DNA from: Heterocephalus glaber
Lineage: Eukaryota > Chordata > Mammalia > Rodentia > Bathyergidae
DNA: 64,000 bases
Direction: 5' to 3'
Assembly (NCBI RefSeq): GCF_000247695.1
Contig: NW_004624734.1
Location: forward strand, 40,095,471 to 40,159,470
Positions within the stretch are counted from its first letter, which is position 1, and each line of letters opens with the position of its first letter. A program made the position numbers and the translations under genes. Positions 54,064-64,000 of this stretch are shown piece after piece. The notes beneath the pieces are model-generated. The model searched no databases and had not been told where the DNA came from. It saw only the letters and a list, made by a program, of their open reading frames with translations.

Positions 54064-54420
54064 TATTAGTTAGCTTTCCTGTTGCTGAGACACAATACCC
54101 AACACACACAACTTAAAGGGAGAAAGGCTGAATTTGGCTCATGTTTTCAGGAGATTCAGTACATAGTCAGCAGGCTCCAAGGCAGAAACATAATGGTAGA
54201 CAGGCATGGCAGAGCAAAGCTGTTTAGTCCCTGGTGGCCAGGAAACAGCAGGGGAACACTGCCTGAGAGACATGGGATAGGGACCATAAGAAGTGCCCAA
54301 GGCCATGCTGCCATGACACACCCAGATACACCCTGGAGCATGCTTTACTAATCAGGCATTTCCTAATCCAAGGAAGTTGAAAAATCAGGACTAAAGGTCA
54401 CAATAATTATTTTATAATCT
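54064..54420 (+). repeat. Interspersed repeat just downstream of TRMT5
   Basis: GTATTAGTTAGCTTTCCTGT, TGCTGAGACACAATACCCAA and GGAGATTCAGTACATAGTCA are typical of a mammalian interspersed repeat. I do not know its exact family. Confidence 0.5.
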
Positions 54421-54454
54421 AAATTGTATCCAATTTTTTATTAGATAAATGTGC

Positions 54455-54562
54455 TTACTGGTGCATGCATGTAGTCCCAATGACTTGTAACACTCAGGAA
54501 GGAGGATTGTGAATTTGAGACCTGTCTAGGCAACATGACAAGACCTTGTCTCAAACCAAAAA
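54455..54562 (+). mobile_element. Old B1 SINE
   Basis: TGGTGCATGCATGTAGTCCC ... GAGACCTGTCTAGGCAACAT then CTTGTCTCAAACC; diverged. Confidence 0.6.
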
Positions 54563-54754
54563 GGATAAATAGGCTTAAATATCGTTGGTCTCTTGGAAAG
54601 AGTTTGTAGGTAATTGTTTGGGTAACTGTGTACTGTTACAATAGGAAAGCACTAATACCATTTTATAGTTATCCTTTATTGAACAGTGTAGTAATTTTAC
54701 ATAATTACTCCTACACTACCAGTTATTACAATAAAAACTGAGGTTATTTAGATC

Positions 54755-56173
54755 AGGGATAGGCAGACTACATCCTGCAGGCCAAGTCTGGCCCACCATC
54801 TCTTTGTATGGCCGAAGACCTGAGAATGTTCCTACATTTTCAAATGGTTGAAAAACAAAAGAATAATATTTTGAGACATGTGACAAAACTGAAATTTGAT
54901 AGAGCATTAAAAAGGAAGGAGGTAGGGAAGGAAGGAAGAAAGAAAAGGGAAGGCAAAAAGTATTCAAGGAAAATAAACTGAAGACTACTGGACTTTCTGA
55001 AGAACAGTTAAGAGTTAAGGACAATGGGGCTGGGGATTTAGCTCAGTGGTTCCACAAACGCAAGGTCCCAAGTTCAATCCCCGGTACCAAAAAAGAGACT
55101 TAAGGACAATGGAAGCAGTATCAGTCGTCAATTAAAAAGGCAAATAATTCTGAATAGCATATGCCTCTTAATGGATCGATAGATGTTACTAATACTGCTA
55201 GTTTTATTCGAGGTGTTACTGCCAAGTTTAAAGTGACTACAGAGTTAGCTTCTATGAATATTCTGTATGAAGTAACTGGGTGAATATTTTCCAAGGAGTT
55301 GAGAAAACAATTTTGGACAGCCTCAAGTGGAATGTGTTAAGATGTTATTAACTGACAATGGCTAAAAAACAGAAAAAGTCTTAAATTTACAAAGTTTGTG
55401 AAAATGTCAAGAGTTTAAAGCCTGTAGTTATTCACTATATTATTCATCAGCAAGTCCCTTATGGAAAATATTTCAATCTGTTGTTTCTGAACCAGTAGTA
55501 ATAGGGGTAAACTTCATTTGCTTTCACAGCTAACCATTCTAATTCCTTGAGTTATGTCAGAAATTGAAAGTGAGTATCCTAACCTACCCTACCTCAGTTT
55601 GACTTTCTTATTAGCATTTTGACAGTTTTTGGGCTTAAAAGTCAAGATTTAAATTTTTCTTAAGAACCACCCTTAAACATAATTTTGGAACACTGAATGA
55701 CTGGAAATTAGATGTTGTTGAAGACTTGATATTTCTTAAAAGAATACAACCTAAGATTAAAATAACTTTAATGTGAAATATACTGTAGTAAAACAACTGA
55801 CATTTGGATTCCAGTATCTTACTTTATACATCTTTCTTGCTATTCAAAAATTAAGATTTCCATCCTCACAAATTAGTGGATATATCCTTAAGTTCAGCAT
55901 TTTGGGCAGCCTTGGTGCAAAACCAGGAAAACTTCCCCATTTCAAAATCTAACTGCAGTTCAGGAGCGTCTATCTAATCAACTGGAAGTGATTAATGACA
56001 ATTAAAAGGCAGGTATCAAAGGAATTATTAAGAGTTTTACAGTTGCCTTTCAAGTAATGAATATGCTCAATTAATATATACTCCTAGAACCACGATGTCA
56101 AAGCTTGTAGAGCTTTCTATGATACAAACAGCCTGCTGCAGCACATGTGCATAGGTTCACCACCACTGTCCTA
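54755..56173 (+). mobile_element. Decayed hAT (Charlie-like) DNA transposon with transposase remnant
   Basis: The left end CAGGGATAGGCAGACTAC (54755) and the right end ...GGTTCACCACCACTG (56170) are hAT-like imperfect inverted ends. The flanking octamers ATTTAGAT / TCCTAGAT fit the hAT nTCTAGAn target. Inside, 55171-55270 reads DVTNTASFIRGVTAKFKVTT then ELASMNILYEVTG, and near 55440 IHQQVPYGK; both recall the hAT transposase blocks FIRGV..F.VTEEL and CIIHQEALCGK. Later sequence has many stops. An ID SINE inserted at 55026-55094. It occupies the TRMT5-MNAT1 intergenic gap. Confidence 0.75.
55026..55094 (+). mobile_element. ID SINE with internal deletion
   Basis: GGGGCTGGGGATTTAGCTCA, then GGTTCCACAAACGCAAGGTC (missing the GCCTGCCT segment), AATCCCCGGTACC. 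TTAAGGACAATGG flanks both sides. Inserted in the hAT remnant. Confidence 0.9.
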
Positions 56174-56497
56174 GATTGAAAAATATTTACTAGTACCTGT
56201 TGTATGAAAAGATATTTTTTTCTAAAATGTAAAATCTCATTCACAGATAACCATCGACAGGTGATTATTTGCAGTTAACTTTGATGACAGGTCATAATTA
56301 GATCTCCAATTAAAGGTAATGTTATCCCTCTCCAAGAGTATTACAAAAAAATTGTATTTCATTGTATTTTGAATTTTGTCAAAAAGTTGTGGCTATTTGT
56401 TATATCTCCTAAGTACATATATAATGTCCTTGATTTGCCTCTTAGCCTGAAAAGCCTTAAAAATTTACTCTGGTCCTACCCCGAAAAAGGTTGGAGT

Positions 56498-56586
56498 GGG
56501 GCTGGGGATGTAGCTCAGTGGCACCTCGCCTGCCTGGCAAGCGCAAGGTCCTGAGTTTGAGCCCCAGTATGAAAAAAAAAAAAAAA
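56498..56586 (+). mobile_element. ID SINE
   Basis: GGGGCTGGGGATGTAGCTCA, GTGGCACCTCGCCTGCCTGG, GAGCCCCAGTATG and A-tail. AAAGGTTGGAG / AAAGGTTGAGG flank it. Confidence 0.88.
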
Positions 56587-57439
56587 GGTTGAGGACCCCT
56601 TCACTCGATCATTAATCACAACCTCAAATACTTATCTTCTAAAGCCTGACAGCTAATGTACATAAATTAAGGCAATAAATGGTACAAGATGTAGTAGGGA
56701 AGTAATGAATTAAGAGACCCTCTTGTCTAGCAACATTTAAATTGTTTTGAAACTCAACCCAAGTACTGTACAGTAATTTGCTGGGTCATGAAGTATATAT
56801 TACAAATAATGTTCTTACATATGTAAAGTAGAAAGACTTTTGGCTCCATTTAGTCATCCTTCAATTGGAGAAGATATTCTATACATAAAGTAGAATACTT
56901 AAATACTTCAGTTAATATTTAGCTCTCCCCTTTCTCACTTGGGGTAAGTGAGCACATGGTTATTTCACTATTTAAATCTAGACCCACCTAAACTTTGATA
57001 TGATACCTAGTAAATAAACTCTTTATAATCTACTAGGAAATGACAGCTATAAAGCTTATTAGATGCAATTTTTTAATTTTGTTAACTTGACAAGTTTTCT
57101 ACCACCTTGATTGAATTTTAGAATTATTTTCTGATGACTTATTGGCTGTCAAAGTCAGCTTCTAAGCAAAGCTTTTAGATGAACTATTTTAATCAAAGAA
57201 TACTAAGTCATAATGCATCCTGTTATGTAAGTGCATTCTATACCATTAATTTCTGCTTGAGAGGGAGTACAGGTATTAGAAAATGCATTTTCAAGATAAT
57301 GAACTCAGGAAATTAACAAGATCACTGAGTTGATGTCATTATGTCTCATAAAAGATCTAGATACTTGCTCTATAAAATTTCCTGAAGGTCTATGAAGTTG
57401 AACCACCTAGATCTGGTTTTAGCATCGCTGTTATCCAAC

Positions 57440-57650
57440 TTTGGCAGTCAACTCTGTGGCATGGACTCTGGAGCCTGATCCCTTGCATTCAAATCCCAGT
57501 TCTGCTAATTTAAATTGTATGGATTCCTGGCAAGTTACATATTTCTCTACTTCTCCATCTGTTAAAGTAGGAAAAGTAATAGTAGTATTGTTGTAAGGAT
57601 TAGATAATACAACGCATGAATCATAGTGCCTGGCACATAGGTAAACAGTA
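57440..57650 (+). mobile_element. MIR SINE in TRMT5-MNAT1 intergenic DNA
   Basis: GGACTCTGGAGCCTGATCCC, TCAAATCCCAGTTCTGCTAA, TTCTCCATCTGTTAAAGTAG and CATAGTGCCTGGCACATAGG give a nearly full MIR. Confidence 0.75.
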
Positions 57651-57994
57651 ATTGTTAAAATATTATTTCTAAACTAGTGTTGTAAAATGGTAAAAGACTT
57701 GATTCATGTAGATGAAAGACTGATGTAGTCTTTGTCCTGAAAGAGGAAATAAATCACTGGGAGGTTGAGAAGTAAGCACATCAACTTAGAATATTTGTTG
57801 TCATTCAATCTTTCATTTCATTTGATAATAATAGGATTCAGGTGACAATTTTAAGGTAAACTCAGAATAAGTCTTGAAAGCCTTCAAAATGTATTATTTC
57901 ATTATTTCATTCTCTTTTAAGTACATTATTTTTGCAGTTGAATGTAACAAAGCTTCAACTAAGTTCAATATTCTATTTGAACAGATTTGTAGAT

Positions 57995-58115
57995 TTAAAT
58001 TTTTATTTTGAGACATTCTCACTGGGTAGTTCAGCCTGGCCTCAAACTCAAAGTGATTCTCTTGCCTCAGCCTCCTAAGTGCTAGGATCACAGGCGTGTG
58101 CTACCACAACCAGCC
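57995..58115 (-). mobile_element. B1 SINE
   Basis: TTTTGAGACATTCTCACTGG, GTTCAGCCTGGCCTCAAACT and CCTCAGCCTCCTAAGTGCTA are B1 reversed. Confidence 0.85.
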
Positions 58116-59104
58116 TTATATTTAAAAATTTAAATCCTCAAGATTTTAAGGAATAAGATAGGTACCTTGGTAGAGTATACCTAGAATTGGACTTGGATTA
58201 AATACCAACGTGTGTTCTTAATTCTGGTATTTTATCAACCTGTGTATAGTATTATGGTCTAGTCAATTATTCAGTGCCTTGGTTTTCCCATTTACCAGAT
58301 AGAAATGTAAAGATGAATATGTACTCCTGAATTTAATCTCTACTTAATAAAATAAGATGAATTTATTACATGTGGCTATTTCACCACAAGTCTTGGTTCA
58401 CAGCTTTCCACCTATAAAACCAACATCTGTTGTGATGGAAATTTGATAGGAAATTCTTTAATTTGCTTGAGAAACTGTGTCCCATATCCAGTGACCTATG
58501 CAACAGACCCATACAAACCTGGGATGCTACAAATATATCCAGCCTATCCACATCCACACTCTTTAAGCAAAACCCTGGGTATAATAAAAGCCTTTGAAGT
58601 TTCAAAGGAACACTACATCAGAGTCTACAACTTACTATGCATAGGTATATTTCACTTAAACTGTACCTTTTCCAGTCTCCAACATTTCATCATAAAATGA
58701 GCTCATACTGGAGGTGAAAGGGACATTTAGGTATTAAATTTTATTAACTTGCTTCTTTGAATTTGTCAATAAAGCAGGTTAATGCTGTGCTCTGGTTTAT
58801 CCTGACTGCCTCACAGCTGGGAACCACCTTGATCCAGGTTTGCCTCACTTTCCACTCCTCAAAACTGGCATTAAGTTCTTAAAATTGAGGGAGTGACATT
58901 ATCACAAGTCAGGTTTTACTTGCCACAACCTGTTAGTAGAAGGGAATATATCCACTTGTCTGGACTAGTTCTAAGAAGACATTAGGAAAAAAGGAGTTTT
59001 ATGAGAAGAAATAATAGAGCTGGATATTAACACTAAATGTTGTAATCAAAATGGCATTTTAAAATGTGTTCAAGTAAAACAGTGTAATAAGAAAAACCAC
59101 AAAA

Positions 59105-59448
59105 CGTACTATAAAGTCTAACTTTATTTTTTAAAAGATTTTACAAGTCTGTCAACCTTAAACATACATCTATGGATTATTTATTCTTCTCTTCCATCAG
59201 ATTAGGCTCACTGCTTCAATCCAATTCAGAAAAAATATAAGTAAAAAATAAATCTTTTTCACAAATATGTATCCCCTATATTTCTCATCTTAGATCTGAA
59301 ATTTTCTCTGTATAAATATTTTAACACAGGTGTTAGTGATAGTACTGTTGTACAGCTGCACATGGCTATCATTTTACAAGTTTGTTTTACTTTTCTAGTT
59401 CCCTGGTTCAGCTCCAAGGTCCAAATCTTATACAAGGCAAAATCAAGG
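59105..59448 (-). terminator. MNAT1: MNAT1 3' UTR and poly(A) signal
   Basis: The AT-rich 3' UTR contains an AATAAA (reverse complement of 59123-59128) about 320 nt after the stop, so cleavage is expected near 59105-59112. Confidence 0.6.
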
Positions 59449-59685
<237 letters not shown>

Positions 59686-60992
59686 TCAAGCTTTTATTAC
59701 TGGGTTATTACCTTTTGAAAGACATGCCAACTGTACATGAATTGTCTAAATTAGAACTAAATTACAGTATGGTCTAAAAACAGTTCTGAAGGAGTTTCAA
59801 AATACTTGCTATTAAAATTTTCAGTCTTTCAGTGTTCAGGCCTGATGTTTTTTGGCTACTGTTTGGGCACCTAATCCTCTCCTTGCATATTTTAAAAATA
59901 TACACTATCACACTTATGATTATAGTACCAGTATTTTTATATAAACTTTTTGCGCAAACCCCTAAATACCTAAGCAAATAGCAGAAAGGAGAGAGAACAT
60001 ACTTGTTACCAATATTCCAAAAGTATATATAGTCTTCTTCCTTCTAGGAAAGGGATTCTTAGAAAATGACAAGTCCAAGGAATTTCTGAGTCTGAGCCTG
60101 AGTTCAAAATAATATCTCAAATAATGAGTAGAGAAGAGTCTTTTGAATTGATCTCAAAAGACAGTATAAGAGAAACAAGTTTTCTTCAATCACACACAGT
60201 GTTTTTAGCAACTAAAACTTTCTACCTTGATAAAAACAGACAAAACAGGCCTTGAAAAATACAGGACAATTCCAGCCAGAGAGGGACTACTCTTTAGCAT
60301 GGTTATCAACATTGTTGGAAAACAAATATTTCCAGCTTTGCTTTAATGCCTGGTTTAGGAAACCACATTGTTTCTTCAGGTCTCAGGAAGTTAAGCTGCT
60401 TCACCCACCTAGGAATTATGGTTATGGCAAATGAATAAATCAGGTAACAGAACATTTTAATAACTTGGAACCTTTTCCACTCATTCATCCAGACTTCCTG
60501 TGTGTCAAGATGTTAACACATGAGCAATTTATTATACCTAACATAACAAGTCAGGTTTTCATTTGTATCCATGTTTAATAACTTTGTGTGATTAAAAATT
60601 ACATGACAAGGTAAGAGACCAAATAGAAAAAGTGGTTAAAATAAGACACAGGCTAAGCTCCTAGAAGGGGGTACAATTTATTCACATTGCCACAAATCAA
60701 GTTGTTAACTCAATTATTTGCTTCTAGCCAAGGCTGGAATGGGACAAGAGAAGAGGAGAAATACTATTTATTGAGCTATAATCTAAAATTATTTTGGCAC
60801 TGTATAGCAGGATAAAATATTTGCCCATATATTTTCAAACTGTGTATTTATTTACAAAGTATATACATACTGTGCTCCTACATACATGTTATTATATAAC
60901 ATAATTACACAATACACTAATATAGTAAATATAAAATACGTGTAAATAGAAAATTTAAAGTATGAAATAAAGTTGTTATTTAATAAAAATTT

Positions 60993-61138
60993 CTTTTTCA
61001 GAGTCAGGGTCCTGCTACATAGTACTGGCTGGCCTTGAACTCACTATGTAGCCCAGTCTAGCCTCAAACTGGTGGCAATCCCTTTGCCTCAGCCTCCCAA
61101 GTGCTGGGATTACAGGTGTGTACCACCCACATCCAGCT
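60993..61138 (-). mobile_element. B1 SINE
   Basis: GCTGGCCTTGAACTCACTAT, GCCTCAGCCTCCCAAGTGCT and GGGATTACAGGTGTGTACCA. Confidence 0.88.
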
Positions 61139-62330
61139 TTGAAATAAAATTATTGAATAAAAACTTTAATATTTTTTCTCTATATTCTATCTTATATGTC
61201 CTCCTGGGATACATTGCACTTTGGAGGGACTAGTCATTGTCAAACCCTCAATAGAACCTTATGTCTACAGGATTTCAATAGGGATTCACCAAACCTACCA
61301 CACAGTCAAAGTTATCTGCTTATTACCTCCCACAACATAATATCAACTGTTAAGATTCTGATGCATAGGAAATGAGGTATCAAGTCACTTAAAAGTCTTA
61401 AAAATTAGGCTGGTTTCACTGGGAAATCAATAACTATTATAGAAATAAGTGATATTTTTACACATAATTTGGCAGTGAAATGTTCCACTCCCAATACAAG
61501 TTTCTAGATAATTTTATCCACAGACACCAAATGATGTTCTATCACTCCTTTCCTCAGACCCTCAAAAGAAAAGCATAGTTTGCATCAACTCCAATAGCTG
61601 TTCACTCATTAGAGAATCTGAGCACCACAGGAGAATGTTTGTCAACTCTAAGAAGCCAACTATCACAAATAAGAATTGGTTTTCATAGCTGTAATACAAA
61701 CCACTGTGCAACTGTTTTGATTTGTCGCAGTTTGGTACAGCTCGCTTCTGGGAAAGTTGAGTCATACCATCTCTGGCTTGGCAACTGCAGCATAAACTTG
61801 CAGTATGCATACAGCTTTTTATATGTTATCCTGAGAAACCTGAAACAGCTGCACTGCTGGCAGGAAAACACAGGACCACCAGTAAAATATCCAAACAGTT
61901 GCATCTTTTAATTTATGACCGTGCACAGTTCAGCTTTTATAGGTAAAACGTAATAAACAGTCATACTCGTTGAGCCCATAAATGTATTTTTAAAAAGTTT
62001 ACCTAAAATGATTAATTGGGGTTTGAAAATAGTATTTCTTGAACACAGTCATAATGCAGAGAAATGAGCAAATATTTTAAAATTTGACTTATTAATGCTA
62101 AGTTGTATGATTCTGCCAAAATCAAGTCAATTAAAATTTCTTTCCATAGCACTGAAGAAAATGTACTTCCTTTCTAGCAATCATTTACATTAAACATGTC
62201 TGTAAGTATAAATCTTTGAGCTCTGCCTATTTATATTGCAACTGCTGCACAAAATATTATGTTAAATATTTCAAATTTTTTTCACCAGGGCAACTACATA
62301 AATTCTAATTTTTAAAAACATAGTTAATTT

Positions 62331-62440
62331 GGGTGGGGGATTTAGCTCAGTGGTTTCGCTGCCTGCTGTGCAAGCGCAAGGACCCGAGTTCGATGCCCGG
62401 TACCAAAAAAAAAAACAAAACCAACAATAACAACAAAAAA
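62331..62440 (+). mobile_element. ID SINE in MNAT1 intron
   Basis: GGTGGGGGATTTAGCTCAGT, GCTGCCTGCTGTGCAAGCGC, GATGCCCGGTACC and a long A/C-rich tail. AAACATAGTTAATT on both sides. Confidence 0.9.
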
Positions 62441-63714
62441 AACATAGTTAATTCTTACTCAATTGTGGATTTTAATTTTTTAGATATCTTAACTCAATGT
62501 CCTCAAACCCTGTAATTATTGTGGTATGCCCAAATATTTTTAAAGGATCTGCCACGTTGAAACCACACGATGAAAATTCAGGGTTGTGCCTACTTTTTCA
62601 CTTTAATCCACATCTGTGTTATTTTAGTTCTTTCATGACTGTTACAACTACATCACTGAATAGGATTCCTGGGGTTTCTGGCAGAGTCAGTATCATTTCA
62701 TGTACACCTTTATACAGCAGAATGAGGAAGAAGTGTTAGCCAAATTTATTTCCAAAAGTTAAACTCAGTTGGATTTTGGAGGCTGGAGGTAATTGCTCTG
62801 ACTGTTTCGCCAATCCCACGACACTATTACTGTTTTTCATGGGTTTATTTTAAATATGTGTAAATCTTATAAGCAGAAACCAGGAAAGAAAAAAAGGTTG
62901 GCTTATTTTGGTACCTATATCCTCATTACTGAAAGTAGACTAAACTAAGATTTTTAAAAAAATCACACCTTTGATTATTAACAAAGCTAAGAAAGAGATT
63001 GTTTTCAAAAGCATGTTTAAGATAATTCTTGTACAAAGGGCATCTGATGTCCTAATTTATACTCTACCACTGCCTTCCTTTGCCATTACCTATCAAAATC
63101 CCTTTCAAACAGACTCCAGAGAAGGGGGAGGAAAAGCAATGAATTTTGAGAGGAGAATAAAGTAAGCATTTGAATACCACACTTGAAAGTTTGTTCCTCA
63201 ACTTTGATTTCCTACACTGTCATTTTTTCTGTTATACTTAGAAGCTTTTACTCCTAGAGGAAGGTGGTATAATTTACACTTAGCATCAAAAGACTTCATT
63301 TTCTCAGTTCTTTAACAAAGACAGTGCCTCTGAGATTAATCTTTCACCATTTCCCTTACTTTAAAAGCCCTATCTTGACCATCTGGCTAAAGTCTTGGAC
63401 ACAGCTCATTTCAGTGCTATTCAACAATGCTTTGGGTTCTCCTCTAGGGGAAGAGAGGACAAGGGTTGTCACTCAAGAGCATGGGGCAGCAGTTTTCCTC
63501 TCCAATCTTAACCTGTTTATGATAGCACACTGGCTCAAGAGAATCTAGAATTCTTGGAATTTAAATTGAAATGAAAATGTGAAGTTCATATTAGTTTTTC
63601 CTACTTCAAATTACCAGCCCCTATGGAGAGCTGATAAGTTGAACTGGTTCAAACCAAAAAAGGTAGTGAACTGTAGAGACTTAAGTTTTGTTTTTTTTAA
63701 ACTGGAGTTTTTCT

Positions 63715-63835
63715 TTCTTCTTTTTTGAAACAGAGGCTTGCTATGTTACTCAGGCTGGCCTCAAACTGCTGGGGTTCAGGCAGTCTTCCTGCCTCAGTCT
63801 TGTGAGTGGCTGCATGTCACTGTTACAGGTTCAAG
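63715..63835 (-). mobile_element. B1 SINE
   Basis: TGAAACAGAGGCTTGCTATG, CTCAGGCTGGCCTCAAACTG and CCTGCCTCAGTCTTGTGAGT. Confidence 0.8.
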
Positions 63836-64000
63836 GTGGCCCATTTTTTAAAGTACATATTTAATGATGTCATGCATTAAGCAGACCCCTTCCAAATTTA
63901 TCTGTGACCTAGCCCATGTCATTAAGAGAAATTAGCTAATTTCAGCTGTCAAAACCAAGAGCTCTTGTAAGAAGTTCACCCAAAGCTGAAAAAGATTTAC

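Larger units (their letters stand above)
54036..59104. other. Intergenic DNA between convergent TRMT5 and MNAT1
   Basis: About 5 kb with an interspersed repeat, old B1, the hAT remnant, two IDs, a MIR and a B1. 56590-57430, 57660-57990 and 58120-59100 have no recognised feature. Confidence 0.75.

Overview
This is vertebrate nuclear DNA from a placental mammal, almost certainly a rodent. It has spliced genes with consensus GT-AG introns, B1 (7SL-derived) SINEs, about 33 copies of a tRNA-derived ID-type SINE ending in a GGTACCAAAA-type tail, B1+ID composite SINEs, MaLR-type LTRs, L1, L2 and MIR. The ID type (head GGGCTGGGGATTTAGCTCAG, end CCCCGGTACC plus poly-A) is unlike the rat or guinea pig ID consensus as I recall them. 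My best guess is a castorimorph rodent such as a kangaroo rat or relative; that is inference.

The window matches the mammalian order SLC38A6 - TRMT5 - MNAT1 (human 14q23.1). The left three quarters (about 1-47,525) is the 5' part of SLC38A6 on the minus strand. Six coding exons can be read (47421-47525, 46196-46326, 41783-41856, 19023-19075, 17512-17551, 5120-5198), encoding the first ~160 residues of a sodium-coupled neutral amino-acid transporter. The rest lies beyond the left edge. Intron 3 alone is 22.7 kb. A CpG-rich bidirectional promoter (239 bp between the two ATGs, with a perfect CRE) drives SLC38A6 leftwards and TRMT5 rightwards. TRMT5 is complete in five exons (47765-53892) and encodes about 506 residues of tRNA (guanine37-N1)-methyltransferase. 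After about 5 kb of repeat-rich intergenic DNA comes the terminal exon of MNAT1 on the minus strand (coding 59449-59569), converging on TRMT5. Sequence to the right is MNAT1 intron.

The introns hold the remaining interest. A processed DDX41 pseudogene (14612-16757) with a 15-bp target-site duplication sits in SLC38A6 intron 5 and was later hit by an ID SINE. Two solo LTRs of one family (21085-21489 and 39893-40294), each with a 6-bp duplication, lie in intron 3. An old Tigger-like DNA transposon (43659-46027) carries later insertions of a composite SINE, an L1 tail and an ID element. A decayed hAT/Charlie-like transposon (about 54755-56173) fills the TRMT5-MNAT1 gap. ID SINEs occur as inverted and tandem pairs, and one ID sub-lineage carries a CTCF-like core.

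There is no operon, CRISPR array or new multi-gene system here. It is an ordinary mammalian housekeeping locus with a rich record of transposable elements.
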